In this document: piece by piece, positions 8,894 through 18,532 of the stretch
Numbering within the stretch: position 1 is the stretch's first letter
Layout: every line of letters starts with the position of its first letter
Origin: Gammaproteobacteria bacterium
Lineage (GTDB): Bacteria; Pseudomonadota; Gammaproteobacteria; Steroidobacterales; Rariloculaceae
NCBI GenBank assembly: GCA_022819855.1
Contig: JAJEGN010000005.1
Coordinates: 133,724-197,723, forward strand
Direction of reading: 5' to 3'
DNA length: 64,000 nt
Program-made: the position numbers and the translations under genes
Notes under the pieces: generated by a model
What the model was told of the DNA's origin: nothing
Seen by the model: the letters and a program-made list of their open reading frames with translations, nothing else
Database searches by the model: none

Positions 8894-9066
8894 GACGTTT
8901 CCTCCGGATAGTCCGGCAGGCCCGACCATCCGGGTGGGGCGCCTGACGTGCCGCTCATACGGTCTCCCCCGAAATTGGCGGCAGGATCAACGGCTCGGAA
9001 ATCCGCACCGGCCTCGCCGTTGAGCGCCGCGTGATTGGAGTCAACGAACATCCGCAGATCGCCGGT

Positions 9067-9381
9067 TCAGGTGTCCCCATCAGCCTCACCGCACTGCCAG
9101 CAGGCGGAGAACTGCCCTTCGTTCGACTCACCGCAGTTCCGGCACAGCCAGCCGGACGAGTCGGCCGTGCCGCCCCGCTGTTGGTCGACGAGCGCCCGCG
9201 CCCGCTCGAGATCGTCGTCCCGGACGACCCAGAGTTCGGGGAAACAGTCAATGAACGGAATCTCGCCGAGCCCGCCGGACAACTGCTCGTTTCTGACGAG
9301 ACAGGGGATGCCCGCCTGCTCGAGCACGTTCTTCAGGTGCCCGATCTCGGCCAGCAGTTCGTGCGTGGCGACCCGTTTCAT
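9067..9381 (-). CDS. DUF2007 protein with C-terminal zinc finger
   Basis: The 104-residue product has an N-terminal DUF2007 (PII-like, putative signal-transducing) domain: ATHELLAEIGHLKNVLEQAGIPC through ELWVVRDDDLERARALV. The C terminus is a four-cysteine finger, WLCRNCGESNEG then ACWQCGE, resembling RanBP2-type or zinc-ribbon fingers. Its start overlaps the trpA stop as ATGA, making it the last gene of the trp operon and probably translationally coupled. Its ligand or partner is unknown; I infer only that it is co-expressed with tryptophan genes. Confidence 0.8.
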   Translation of the reverse strand: MKRVATHELLAEIGHLKNVLEQAGIPCLVRNEQLSGGLGEIPFIDCFPELWVVRDDDLERARALVDQQRGGTADSSGWLCRNCGESNEGQFSACWQCGEADGDT

Positions 9382-10151
9382 CGTGAGGGCCTCAGTGAGC
9401 GGACGAACTCGGCCGCGTCCTCGCCGCGCTCGAGCACCTCGACGAGCGCCGTGCCCACGACCACGCCGTCGGCGTGCCTTTCGATGGCCTCGACCTGGGC
9501 CCGCTCGCGTACGCCGAAGCCCGCGCAGACAGGGAGTTTCGAGGCGGCCTTGACCTCAGCGAGATACTCGGTGGCCTCGGCCGGCAGCGAGACCGCGCGG
9601 CCGGTGATTCCCGTGCGCGTCACGGCGTAGACGAAGCCCTCGCTCGCGGCACAGAGCGCCTGGAGCCTGGCGGCGGGCGTCACGGGCGTGACCATCTGCA
9701 CGAGGGCCAGTCCCCGTTCGCTGAGCGCCTCCTGCAGGGGGCCGCTCTCCTCGTAGGGGAGATCCGGGACGATATATCCCGAGATGCCGCACTCGACGGA
9801 GCGCTCGGCAAGTGCTTCGTAGCCGAACACGAGCAGCGGGTTCAGGTAGCTCATGAGCAGCACCGGCGGCGCGAGCTCGAGATGCCGCGCGGCGAGTTCG
9901 TCGAATATCCACCTGAGACTGACGCCGTGCTCGATGGCCCGCTCGCTCGACCGCTGGATGGTTACGCCGTCGGCCATCGGGTCCGAAAATGGCACGCCGA
10001 TCTCGACGGCATCGGAAACTCGGGCCACAGCCTCGAACGCCGCAAAGAATCGTTCGGGATCCGGATATCCGGCCGTAAGGTACGCGACGATCGCGGCGCC
10101 CTCGCCCTGGGCCCGGCTCAGGGCGTCGCGAATGCGGTCACGCGGCGACAT
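9378..10151 (-). CDS. trpA: Tryptophan synthase alpha chain
   Basis: The ATG at 10151 gives a 257-residue protein beginning SPRDRIRDALSRA, preceded by a GGGGGAG site. TrpA cleaves indole-3-glycerol phosphate to indole and glyceraldehyde 3-phosphate in the alpha2-beta2 complex. Visible landmarks are AYLTAGYPDPE, the catalytic-loop segment VEIGVPFSDPMADG (catalytic Glu and Asp in the usual places), LLMSYLNPLLVFG, VPDLPYEES, the TRTGITG loop and CAGFGVR near the phosphate site. It follows trpB after a 59-nt gap and overlaps the DUF2007 gene by 4 nt. Confidence 0.97.
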   Translation of the reverse strand: MSPRDRIRDALSRAQGEGAAIVAYLTAGYPDPERFFAAFEAVARVSDAVEIGVPFSDPMADGVTIQRSSERAIEHGVSLRWIFDELAARHLELAPPVLLMSYLNPLLVFGYEALAERSVECGISGYIVPDLPYEESGPLQEALSERGLALVQMVTPVTPAARLQALCAASEGFVYAVTRTGITGRAVSLPAEATEYLAEVKAASKLPVCAGFGVRERAQVEAIERHADGVVVGTALVEVLERGEDAAEFVRSLRPSR

Positions 10152-10210
10152 CGACGGTTCTCCCCCCATGATGGCAGTGTCCGCGTTGTCGCACGGCGCC
10201 GCGGATGCTC

Positions 10211-11461
10211 TCACGCTGCAACATCGACCCCGGTCTCGCTGCGCGGGAAGCGGGCCAGTATCGGCATGTCCTTGTCGCCGCGGCCGGACATGCCGATGAG
10301 GATGCGCCGCCCCGGATTTTTCGCCGCCCAGCGCCTTGCGCCGGCGAGCGCGTGCGCGCTTTCGAGCGCCGGGAGTATGCCCTCGGCCTCGCAGCACTCG
10401 TCGAGCGCGGCGAGCGCTTCGGCGTCGCTCGCGGTCTCGTAGTCGACGCGGCCGACGAGCTTGAGCAGCGAGTGCTCGGGACCGACGCCCGGATAGTCGA
10501 GGCCGGCCGAGACCGAGTGCGTTTCCTGGATCTGGCCGTCGTCGTCATAGAGCAGCATCGAGTAGTTGCCGTGCAGGACGCCGGGCCTCCCGGCGGCGAT
10601 CGTTGCCGAATGCTGCCCGAGCGCGCTGCCGCAGCCGCCGGCCTCAATGCCGAAGAGCGCGATGTCGCGGTCGGCGAGGAACGCATGGAAGATGCCGATG
10701 GCGTTCGAGCCGCCCCCGACGCAGGCGAAGACGGCATCGGGCAGCTCGCCGGCTTCGAGCATCTGCACGCGCGCCTCGCGGCCGATCACGGCTTGCAGCT
10801 CCCGCACGAGCAGCGGATAAGGATGCGGGCCGATGGCCGAACCGATGAGGTAATAGGTGCCTTCGGGGTCGGAGACCCAGTCCCGGATCGCTTCGTCGAT
10901 CGCCGCGCGCAGCGTCCGGTCGCCGGAGGTCACGGAGACGACGGTCGCGCCGAGGCGGTGCATGCGGTCGACGTTCGGAGCCTGCCGCTCGACGTCGACC
11001 TCGCCCATGTAGACGACGCAGGGCAGCCCGAGCCGGGCGCAGGCCGCAGCGGCGGCGACACCGTGCTGGCCGGCGCCGGTTTCGGCCACGACGCGTTTCG
11101 CGCCGAGCGCCTGCGCGAGCAGCGCCTGGCCGATGCCGTTGTTGATCTTGTGCGCGCCCGTGTGCGCGAGGTCCTCGCGCTTGAACCAGACGTCAGCGTT
11201 CCAGCGCTCACCGAGGCGGGGCGCCGCGGTCAGTGCCGTCGGCCGTCCCACCCAGCTCTTGAGTTCCGCTTCGAGCCGCTGCTGAAAGGATTCGGAAGGC
11301 AGCACGTCGCGCACGCCTTCGCTGAGCCGGTTGACGGCGGTCATGAGCGTTTCGGGAACGTACTGACCGCCGAACGGGCCGAACCGGCCGCGCTCGTCGG
11401 GCAGGCTGCCGGCGATCAGGGCCTCAAGCAATGCTTCGTGTTCGTTGGCGTCCTCATGCAT
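10211..11461 (-). CDS. trpB: Tryptophan synthase beta chain
   Basis: TrpB condenses indole with serine using PLP. The sequence shows GRFGPFGGQYVPETLM near the start, KREDLAHTGAHKINN with the PLP lysine, ETGAGQHG, GSAIGPHPYP, the phosphate-binding CVGGGSNAIG and SAGLDYPGVGPEH. I take the ATG at 11461 (416 residues, GGAG 9 nt upstream). ATG at 11500 also has a good ribosome site and would add 13 residues. It lies between trpF and trpA, giving the order C-F-B-A. Confidence 0.97.
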   Translation of the reverse strand: MHEDANEHEALLEALIAGSLPDERGRFGPFGGQYVPETLMTAVNRLSEGVRDVLPSESFQQRLEAELKSWVGRPTALTAAPRLGERWNADVWFKREDLAHTGAHKINNGIGQALLAQALGAKRVVAETGAGQHGVAAAAACARLGLPCVVYMGEVDVERQAPNVDRMHRLGATVVSVTSGDRTLRAAIDEAIRDWVSDPEGTYYLIGSAIGPHPYPLLVRELQAVIGREARVQMLEAGELPDAVFACVGGGSNAIGIFHAFLADRDIALFGIEAGGCGSALGQHSATIAAGRPGVLHGNYSMLLYDDDGQIQETHSVSAGLDYPGVGPEHSLLKLVGRVDYETASDAEALAALDECCEAEGILPALESAHALAGARRWAAKNPGRRILIGMSGRGDKDMPILARFPRSETGVDVAA

Positions 11462-11580
11462 GATGGTTCTCCATCGATTCGCATCCGTTGGCATGCTCAT
11501 GGGTGGCGGCTCTCCGCGGTTGCGTGCGCGTTGACATGGTAATGCGGCGATCCACCGGCGCTCCGTACTCGTAGGCGTGG

Positions 11581-12177
11581 TCACGCATGGCTGTCTTCCA
11601 GTGCCCGCACGCGGGCAACGAATTCTGCGATCATTGCGGGGTCCTTCAGGCCACGCTCGCGTTCGACCCCGCTCGAGACATCGACGCCCCACGGCCGGAC
11701 AGTGTCGATGGCTTCGGCGACATTGTCAGCGTCGAGGCCGCCCGCGAGCACGACGTCGGTCGCGGCCGCGAGCGCACGCGCTTCGCTCCAGTCGGCCGTC
11801 TTCCCGGTGCCGCTTTGGGCGCCCTCGAACAGCAGCCGCGCGGGATACCCCGGTCCCGCGGGTGGGCGGCCGTTGCGGTAGACGGGCAGCACGGCACAGT
11901 CCTCGGGCACATCGAGCCCCGCGAGGTCTTCGGCGTCGGTCTGCAGCCAGTCAGGCGCGAGCACCGCAAGTACATGGCCGGCGTGCTCGGCCGTCGGATG
12001 GTGCATGACGGCGACCCGCAACACGTCGTCCGGAACCCCCGCCGACAGTTCGAGCGCCCGTTCGGCGCTGACTTCCCGTGGCGACGGCGCGAACACGAAA
12101 CCGACGGCGTCGGCTCCCGCCGCGACGGCGGCAGCCACGGCATCCTCCGTGGACATGCCACAAATCTTCACGAACAT
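11581..12177 (-). CDS. trpF: Phosphoribosylanthranilate isomerase
   Basis: The 198-residue product begins MFVKICGMSTEDA with the catalytic Cys in KICG, followed by GADAVGFVFAPSPR, LLFEGAQSGTGK with the general-acid Asp region, VVLAGGLDADNV and GVDVSSGVE. It converts N-(5-phosphoribosyl)anthranilate to CdRP. The start overlaps the end of trpC by 10 nt, so translation is probably coupled. Stop to trpB start is about 120 nt, with nothing else supported there. Confidence 0.95.
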   Translation of the reverse strand: MFVKICGMSTEDAVAAAVAAGADAVGFVFAPSPREVSAERALELSAGVPDDVLRVAVMHHPTAEHAGHVLAVLAPDWLQTDAEDLAGLDVPEDCAVLPVYRNGRPPAGPGYPARLLFEGAQSGTGKTADWSEARALAAATDVVLAGGLDADNVAEAIDTVRPWGVDVSSGVERERGLKDPAMIAEFVARVRALEDSHA

Positions 12178-13010
12178 GCCCGGAGCTCCGCCCGCACGTT
12201 TCGGCCTGCGGCAAGAAAATCGCGCAGTGCGCGCTCGGGATCGACGGCCCGCATGAGCGATGAGCCGACGAGCGCAAGTTCGTAGCCGTGTTCGCTGACC
12301 GTGGCCGCATCGGCGGCGCTCGAAATCCCGCTCTCGGCCACCGTCGGTAGCTTGGCCGGCAGAAACGGCGCAAGCTCGGCGAAGCGTTCGAAGCGGACCT
12401 CGAGGTCCCTGAGATCGCGGCAGTTTACGCCGGCCAGGATCGCGTGCGGGCCGGAGTCGAGCGGCAGGTTGGCGATGCGTTCGAGATCGTTCCGGTCGAA
12501 GCCTTCGAGCAGCACGAAGAGGCCATACTCGCGGGCGCAATCGACGAGTTCGCGAACTTCCGCGTCGTCGAGCATCGTGACGATGACGAGCACGCCGCCG
12601 GCGCCGGCCGCGCGCGCCTCGAGCACCTGGTAGGGTGAGGTCAGAAAGTCCTTGCGCATGACCGGGCAGCCGTGCGGAGCGAGGTCCGCCGCGGCATCCT
12701 CGAGATGGCCGATGGCGCCGTGGAACTCGTCTGGTTCCGTCAGAACCGATATCGCTGCGGCGCCTCCGCGCGCGTATGCCGCAAGCTGCGCGCCACGATC
12801 GAAACTTTGCGTCGCAAGGCCGCCGACCGCGGGCGAGCGGAGTTTCAGTTCGGCGATCACGTCGAAGCCGCCGAGCTTGAGCGGCGGAGCCGCCTGCGCC
12901 GTGCGCGCCCGATCGGCGAGCAGCCCTTCCGAAACGGCAAGCCGCGCGCGACGCACGCGTTCGCGACTCGCGTCGGCCATCCGCCCGAGAAAAGTCCCGT
13001 CGCCGGTCAT
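12168..13010 (-). CDS. trpC: Indole-3-glycerol phosphate synthase
   Basis: The 280-residue product shows VIAELKLRSPA near the N terminus, ISVLTEPDEFHG, VMRKDFLTSPYQV, VIVTMLDD, LEGFDRNDLERI, AGVNCRDL and TVAESGISS, all TrpC landmarks with catalytic Lys and Glu residues in place. The usual EIKxxSPSxG element is ELKLRSPAVG. It performs ring closure of CdRP to indoleglycerol phosphate. GGAG sits 9 nt upstream of the ATG. The 178-nt gap to trpD is the largest in the operon and could hold an internal promoter, but I see no convincing one. Confidence 0.95.
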   Translation of the reverse strand: MTGDGTFLGRMADASRERVRRARLAVSEGLLADRARTAQAAPPLKLGGFDVIAELKLRSPAVGGLATQSFDRGAQLAAYARGGAAAISVLTEPDEFHGAIGHLEDAAADLAPHGCPVMRKDFLTSPYQVLEARAAGAGGVLVIVTMLDDAEVRELVDCAREYGLFVLLEGFDRNDLERIANLPLDSGPHAILAGVNCRDLRDLEVRFERFAELAPFLPAKLPTVAESGISSAADAATVSEHGYELALVGSSLMRAVDPERALRDFLAAGRNVRAELRACS

Positions 13011-13188
13011 GGGCGATTGGCTCCGGAACCACGGTCAAACGGGCGAACGCGCTTGCAGGTCCCGCCGATCAATCTGCCGGAACAGGTGCTGCGGTCGTTC
13101 ACAGGTGTTACGCGAGTGAATAACCGTCGGGCCGTCGCGGGCCTGCGCATCGCGTCGGACGTGGGATGGAGAAGCGAACGGCGGGGGG

Positions 13189-14219
13189 TCATTGGCGCTC
13201 AGCCTCGGCAAACGCGTCGAGCCGTCCGAGCAGCCGCTCCGCGCTGCCGTCGGCAATCGCCTCGCGCGCCCGTTTAACGGCCGTGAGCGGATCCCCGACC
13301 GAGCCCGTGACCTCGAGCGCGAGCGCGGCTCCGAGCACGAGCGCATCGGCGTGTGCGGAGGTGTCCGCGCCCGCGAGCGCTGCCCTGAGCCGCGCGGCGT
13401 TGCTTGCTGCGTCGCCGCCGCGAAGCGCCTCTTCGTCGCAGCGCGCCATGCCGTAGTCGCCGGGATCGCGAACGCCACGCACGACGTTCCCGACACTGAC
13501 GTCGTAGCAGATGAAGGGGCCAATGGGCGTCGCTTCGTCCCAGCCTGCCGCGCCATGAATCACGAACGCGCGAGAAATCGGCAGGCCCGCCAGAGTCGAG
13601 GCCATGAGTTCGGCGACGGGTTCGCTCGGCGCGCCGATGACGTGGTACGGCGGCTCGGCGGGATTCACGAGCGGGCCCAGGATGTTGAACACGGTGGGAA
13701 CGCCGAGCGCGATGCGGATCGGCGCGATGTGCTTCATCGCCGGGTGATAGTGCGGCGCGAACAGGAACGTGAAGCCCGTCGCGTCGAGGCAGCGGCCGGC
13801 AGCCTGCTCGTCCAGCGGCATCGGCAGGCCGAGGGCCGCGAGCACGTCGGCGCTGCCGGACTTGCTCGTCACCGAGCGGTTGCCGTGCTTGACGACGGCG
13901 AGACCGCAGGCGGCCGCGAGCAGCGCGCTGCCCGTAGACAGGTTGAGGCTGCCCGAGCCGTCGCCGCCTGTTCCGACGATGTCGACGTAATCGCCGCCGT
14001 CGGCGATCGCCGGCCGGCGCGCGAGTTCGCGCATGGCGAGCGCGAAACCGCAAATCTCGGCGGCCGACTCGCCCTTTGCCCGAAGCGCCGCCAGCAACGC
14101 GCCGGCGAGCGCAGGCTCGAGCGTCCCGGCCGCCATCTCGCGCAGGAGCGCCGCCGCCTCGTCCTGCGCGAGGCCGCTGCCGCCGAGCAGCTTGGTGAGG
14201 TTTGCGGTCGCGTCGGTGC

Positions 14220-14223
<4 letters not shown>
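13189..14223 (-). CDS. trpD: Anthranilate phosphoribosyltransferase
   Basis: The 344-residue product carries [17 protein letters not shown] (PRPP-binding GTGGD), [55 protein letters not shown] and [14 protein letters not shown], as in TrpD. It couples anthranilate to PRPP. The start overlaps the trpG stop by 4 nt (ATGA). TrpD and TrpG are separate genes here, unlike the enterobacterial fusion. Confidence 0.97.
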
Positions 14224-14791
<568 letters not shown>

Positions 14792-14795
<4 letters not shown>

Positions 14796-14857
14796 AGTCC
14801 TTCCTCCGCAAGCTCGAGCGCGCTGTAGCGGCCGAGTGGCAGCACGCAGCGGTTCAC
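14792..14857 (-). other. 21-codon ORF made by tandem duplication between trpE and trpG
   Basis: Starting at GTG 14857 and ending at TGA 14792, this ORF overlaps the trpE stop and the trpG start by 4 nt each (GTGA both times). It arises because about 33 nt spanning the trpE 3' end, its GGAGGAAGG site and the first trpG codons occur twice, 62 nt apart, with 30 of 33 positions identical. Its C terminus, [10 protein letters not shown], repeats the trpE C terminus. It is probably a relay for translational coupling rather than a functional peptide. Confidence 0.6.
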
Positions 14858-16245
14858 AATCCTTCCTCCGCAAGCTCCAGGGCGCGCCGCAGGATCGCGC
14901 TCTTGGCCAGCACCTCTTCGTGTTCGCGCTCGGGCACGCTGTCGGCGACGATGCCGGCGCCCGCCTGAAAGCTGTACTCGTCGCCATTGAAGACCATCGT
15001 TCGAATCGTGATCGCCTGGTCCATGTTGCCGTTCTTCGCGAAGTAGCCGACCGTGCCGCCGTAAAGGCCGCGGCCGACGGGCTCGAGCCCGGCGATGAGT
15101 TCCATCGCGCGGACCTTGGGCGCGCCGACGAGCGTCCCGGCCGGAAACGCTGCCGCGAAGAGGTCGAGCGCGTCCCGGTCGCCGGCGAGTTGGCCCCGGA
15201 CGCCGCTGACGATGTGCATCACGTGGCTGTAGCGCTCGATCTTTCGGTAGGGGTCCACATGCACCGAGCCCGCGTGCGCGACCCGGCCGAGATCGTTGCG
15301 CGCGAGGTCGACGAGCATGACGTGCTCGGCGTTTTCCTTGGGATCGGCGAGCAGCTCTTCTTCCAGACCGGTGTCTTCGGACCGCGTTGCGCCGCGCGGC
15401 CGCGTACCCGCGATCGGCCGCAGCGAGGCCTGGCGGCCATCGAGCCTGACCAGCGCTTCGGGCGAGGACCCCGCGATCCTGAGGTCGCCGAGTTCGAAGA
15501 AGAACATGTATGGGGAGGGATTGAGCAGCCGCATGCCGCGGTAGGTCTGGAACGGATCGAGGTCCGAGCGCCCGCTGAACCGCGACGAGAGCACGATCTG
15601 GTAGATGTCGCCTGCAGTGATGTGTGTCTTGCATCGGCCCACGGCGTCAAGAAACTCGGGTTTCGCGAAACTCGAGTCGGCCTGGCTGAAGCCGCCTCGC
15701 CCGCGTACGCCGCTGACGCCGCCCCGAAGCGCCCTGACCACCTCGGCGCCCAGAGCCTTGCGCTCGGATTCCGATCCCGAGTGCAGCAGCGCCGCACGCC
15801 GTGTCAGATGGTCGAAGACGAGCACCGAGCGCGGTGCGACGAACGCGCCCTGCGGCAGGCCGTCGAGTTCCGCGCGATTGGGAGGCAGCCGCTCGAAGTA
15901 GCGCACGATGTCGTAGCCTGCGGCGCCGACCAGCCCGCCGTTGAAAGGGACGCCCGGGATCGCCGGCTGCAGTTCAGGGCTCAGCGCCAGCGCTTCGCGC
16001 ATGAGGTCGAGCCACTGCGCGGCGTTGCCCGGCCGGGGCCGCGCGGCGCCGTCGACGAGCACCTCGTCCGTGTCCGGCCGAAACTCGAGCGTCAGGCCTT
16101 CGCCGAACCCGAGGAAGGAATAGCGCGCGAGCCGTTCCCCGCTCTCGACGCTCTCGAGCAGGAAGCGCGGCTTGAACGCCGCAAGCTTGAGCCACGCCGA
16201 AACCGGCGTATCGAGATCGGCCGCGATGTCGAAGGGGGATTCCAT
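14854..16245 (-). CDS. trpE: Anthranilate synthase component I
   Basis: The 463-residue product has the chorismate-binding fold. The N-terminal [17 protein letters not shown] carries the LLES element used for tryptophan feedback inhibition. Active-site landmarks are [87 protein letters not shown] and [17 protein letters not shown]. It converts chorismate to anthranilate with TrpG. It is the first structural gene of the operon; transcription is probably controlled by the leader and attenuator upstream. Confidence 0.97.
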   Translation of the reverse strand: MESPFDIAADLDTPVSAWLKLAAFKPRFLLESVESGERLARYSFLGFGEGLTLEFRPDTDEVLVDGAARPRPGNAAQWLDLMREALALSPELQPAIPGVPFNGGLVGAAGYDIVRYFERLPPNRAELDGLPQGAFVAPRSVLVFDHLTRRAALLHSGSESERKALGAEVVRALRGGVSGVRGRGGFSQADSSFAKPEFLDAVGRCKTHITAGDIYQIVLSSRFSGRSDLDPFQTYRGMRLLNPSPYMFFFELGDLRIAGSSPEALVRLDGRQASLRPIAGTRPRGATRSEDTGLEEELLADPKENAEHVMLVDLARNDLGRVAHAGSVHVDPYRKIERYSHVMHIVSGVRGQLAGDRDALDLFAAAFPAGTLVGAPKVRAMELIAGLEPVGRGLYGGTVGYFAKNGNMDQAITIRTMVFNGDEYSFQAGAGIVADSVPEREHEEVLAKSAILRRALELAEEGL

Positions 16246-16290
16246 GAATCGTTACTACTTGACCTGTTTTCGATGCTCCAGAACGCAACA

Positions 16291-16320
16291 AACCCATCCC
16301 CGGCGCGGCGGAGATGGGTT
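16291..16320 (-). terminator. trp attenuator hairpin
   Basis: On the minus strand AACCCATC (16313-16320) and GATGGGTT (16291-16298) form a perfect 8-bp stem around a GC-rich loop, followed by the T-rich TTTGTTGCGTT. The 5' arm (ACCCATC) can instead pair with GGTGGGT at 16370-16376, in the last codons of the leader peptide. These are the mutually exclusive structures needed for transcription attenuation. Confidence 0.75.
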
Positions 16321-16367
16321 CGCATGATCCGTGTTCGGTCAGACTTTTTCAGTCGTCCAGGCGCGCG

Positions 16368-16418
16368 CTACCCACCCGCTGACAGCCTTCGCCACCAGCC
16401 ATTCCTCGGAGCCGACAT
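16368..16418 (-). CDS. trpL: trp operon leader peptide (MSAPRNGWWRRLSAGG)
   Basis: This 16-codon ORF has two adjacent Trp codons at positions 8-9 followed by basic residues, closely recalling the GWWR core of enterobacterial TrpL. It ends 47 nt before the attenuator hairpin. An in-frame ATG at 16436 would add six residues but coincides with the expected transcription start, so the ATG at 16418 is preferred; only a weak GCGGAA site precedes it. A ribosome stalled on the Trp codons would leave GGTGGGT (codons 14-15) free to form the antiterminator. One finishing the peptide would cover it and allow termination. Confidence 0.78.
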   Translation of the reverse strand: MSAPRNGWWRRLSAGG

Positions 16419-16444
16419 TTCCGCACGCGCGAACATGGGGGCGC

Positions 16445-16473
16445 AGTATGTCGGCCCGGCCCGCCACGGTCAA
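16445..16473 (-). promoter_or_regulatory. trp operon promoter
   Basis: Minus strand TTGACC (16468-16473), a 17-bp spacer and CATACT (16445-16450) make a good sigma-70 promoter. The predicted transcription start is about 20 nt before the leader ATG at 16418. The remaining upstream gap to 16585 contains nothing else I can support; no TrpR operator was recognised. Confidence 0.65.
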
Positions 16474-16585
16474 GACAAGACCGGCAGGCAGGACCGGTTC
16501 GTACCATCGGTCGACCGGCACTCAAGCGCGGCGTACAGTCGATTCTCCGGGCGACCTTTCGGGATCGCTCAGGACAGCGACGCGC

Positions 16586-18424
16586 TCACAAGTCATAGAG
16601 CAGCGGCAATACGATCGAGAAGCCGAGCCAGGTGATCAGCACGAGCGGGCCGCCGGCGCGCAGGAAATCGCTGAAGCGATAGCCGCCGGCGGCCATGATC
16701 AGCAGGTTGGTCTGGTAACCGAAGGGCGTCGCATAGCTCATGTTGGCGCCGAAGATCACGGCCAGGACGAACGGTTCCGGCGAGACGCCAAGTTCATTGG
16801 CGATCTGAATGGCGATCGGCGTTCCGATGACTCCCGCGGCGTTGTTCGAGACGATGCTCGTCAGCACCGACAGGACGAGCATGAGGCAGCTCAGGATCAA
16901 CGGCGTCGGCAGGCCGGAGACGGCGGCGAGGAAGCCCTGGGCGATCAACGTCGCGGCGCCGGTTTCGGTCAGTGCGATCCCGAGCGCAAGGCTCGTCACG
17001 ATGATCACGATCACGGGTGGATGCAGGGCGGCGCCGGCGTCCTTCCAGGTCAGGCAGCGCGTGGCGAGCATGAGGCCCACGCCCGCGAGCGCGCTGACGG
17101 CGATCGGCAGGAGGTTGAGCGCCGCGGCGCCCACGACGGCGATCATGATCGCGAGCGCCCAGCTCGAGCGGTGCGTGCGCGGCAGGTCGGTGGTGCCGTC
17201 GAGCACCAGCGCCATCTTCAGGCGCTTGAGCTGATCGATTTGCTTCTGCGTACCCTGCACGAGGACGACGTCGCCGGCGCGCAGCGGCTGCAGGCCGATG
17301 TGGCCCGTCGTATCCTCGCCGCCGCTTTCGCCGGCGCGGTGCAGCGCGAGCGGCAGGAGGCCCGTACGCTGGGCGAATCGCGTGGCCGCGAGCGTCGAGT
17401 TGTGCAGTATCGAGCTGCCCGTAACGACGATTTCGGCGAGTTGCTCCTGTTCTGGCACCGCGCCGGCCGGAGTCTCCATGTCGGCTGTGCCGGTGACATC
17501 GTGGAGCGTCGCGCCGATCTGCTTTTCGAATTCCTTGAGCCGTTCGGGCGTATCGCGAACCGCAAGCCGATCGCCCGCCTGCAGCACGACCGAAGGAAGT
17601 TTCGCGACGAAGAGCCCTTCCCCACGCTCGATCCGGTCGACCCTGAGCGCATTGTTCGTGAGCGCGAGACACTTGGCGAAGGACTGGCCGCAGGCGACGC
17701 TGTCGTCATGGATATGCAGCATCGCGTTGAAGACGCGCGGCAGGGCATCGGAGAGCGGCGCGGTGCGTTCGGGCAGCAGGCGTGGCGCGATCAACCACAG
17801 GTAAAGCATCCCGAAACTCGCGACGATCACGACCGGCAGCGTGTAATCGAACATGTTGAACTGCACGGCGCCGAGATCGGCCGCTATGGCGACGACGAGC
17901 AGGTTGGTCGACGTTCCGATCGTCGTCGACATGCCGCCGAGCAGAACCGCGAGCCCCACCGGCATGAGTACCGAGGAGGGCGCGAGCTTGTTGCGCACGG
18001 CGACGCCCATGAGCATCGGCAGCAGCATGATCACGATCGGCGTGGTGTTTACGAAGGAGCTCAGCACGCCCGCCATGATCAGCGTGAGCAGGCTTGCGAG
18101 GTGGCGGTTGCGCTTCCACGCACCGGCCAGGGCACTTGCGAGCGGCTGAAGCGCGCCGGTCGTTTCCATGGCCTTGCCGAGCATCATGAGCGAGCAAATG
18201 GTGATGAGCGCCTGGTGACCGAATCCGGACAAAAAGGCCTGCGGCGGGAGCCGGCCGCTCGGATGCGGGAAGATCTGAAAGGTCAGGACGAGGACGATCA
18301 GTATGGTCAGCCCCGACGCCTCCAGCGGCAGCTTCTCGCGCGTGAAGAGGAAGAGCGCGAAGCACGTGAGCAGCAGGACAAACAGGGTATGGAAGTCGGG
18401 AAGTGCGAACACGGCTCGGACCAA
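16586..18424 (-). CDS. SLC13/DASS-family permease with two RCK_C domains
   Basis: The 612-residue product is an integral membrane protein with hydrophobic segments across residues 5-210 and 395-612. They enclose a soluble middle part (about 215-385) with two TrkA_C/RCK_C-like domains (RVDRIERGEGLFV... and LQPLRAGDVVLVQGT). SSFVNTTPIVIMLLP and SIVSNNAAGVIGTPIA are the paired SNT/SNN-type substrate and sodium motifs of the divalent anion:sodium symporter family, and TTIGTSTNLLV is typical of its permeases. Substrates of such RCK-containing members include sulfate and dicarboxylates; the sequence does not decide. It follows the sterol cluster on the same strand after a 108-nt gap with a possible hairpin, so co-transcription is uncertain. 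Confidence 0.88.
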   Translation of the reverse strand: MVRAVFALPDFHTLFVLLLTCFALFLFTREKLPLEASGLTILIVLVLTFQIFPHPSGRLPPQAFLSGFGHQALITICSLMMLGKAMETTGALQPLASALAGAWKRNRHLASLLTLIMAGVLSSFVNTTPIVIMLLPMLMGVAVRNKLAPSSVLMPVGLAVLLGGMSTTIGTSTNLLVVAIAADLGAVQFNMFDYTLPVVIVASFGMLYLWLIAPRLLPERTAPLSDALPRVFNAMLHIHDDSVACGQSFAKCLALTNNALRVDRIERGEGLFVAKLPSVVLQAGDRLAVRDTPERLKEFEKQIGATLHDVTGTADMETPAGAVPEQEQLAEIVVTGSSILHNSTLAATRFAQRTGLLPLALHRAGESGGEDTTGHIGLQPLRAGDVVLVQGTQKQIDQLKRLKMALVLDGTTDLPRTHRSSWALAIMIAVVGAAALNLLPIAVSALAGVGLMLATRCLTWKDAGAALHPPVIVIIVTSLALGIALTETGAATLIAQGFLAAVSGLPTPLILSCLMLVLSVLTSIVSNNAAGVIGTPIAIQIANELGVSPEPFVLAVIFGANMSYATPFGYQTNLLIMAAGGYRFSDFLRAGGPLVLITWLGFSIVLPLLYDL

Positions 18425-18532
18425 CGGCGAGTTGTGTAGCCCCTAATACCACGCTGACGGCCGGATGGCCACGGGTTGACGCGGTGCGATTCGCGACTCC
18501 GCGGGGTCTACGGAGCCGTCAAGACGAAGCGC

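Noticed and set aside
11581..13038. A trpC-trpF fusion protein
   Set aside because: The two coding regions are in different frames with a 10-nt overlap; the single long frame across them is partly a shadow of trpC.
16331..18439. Long plus-strand open frame opposite the SLC13 permease
   Set aside because: Rich in H, R, E and D with no domain, while the minus strand encodes a clear membrane transporter.
18486..18515. Hairpin between the sterol methyltransferase and the SLC13 gene as a terminator
   Set aside because: Stem is short and imperfect and no T run follows on either strand.
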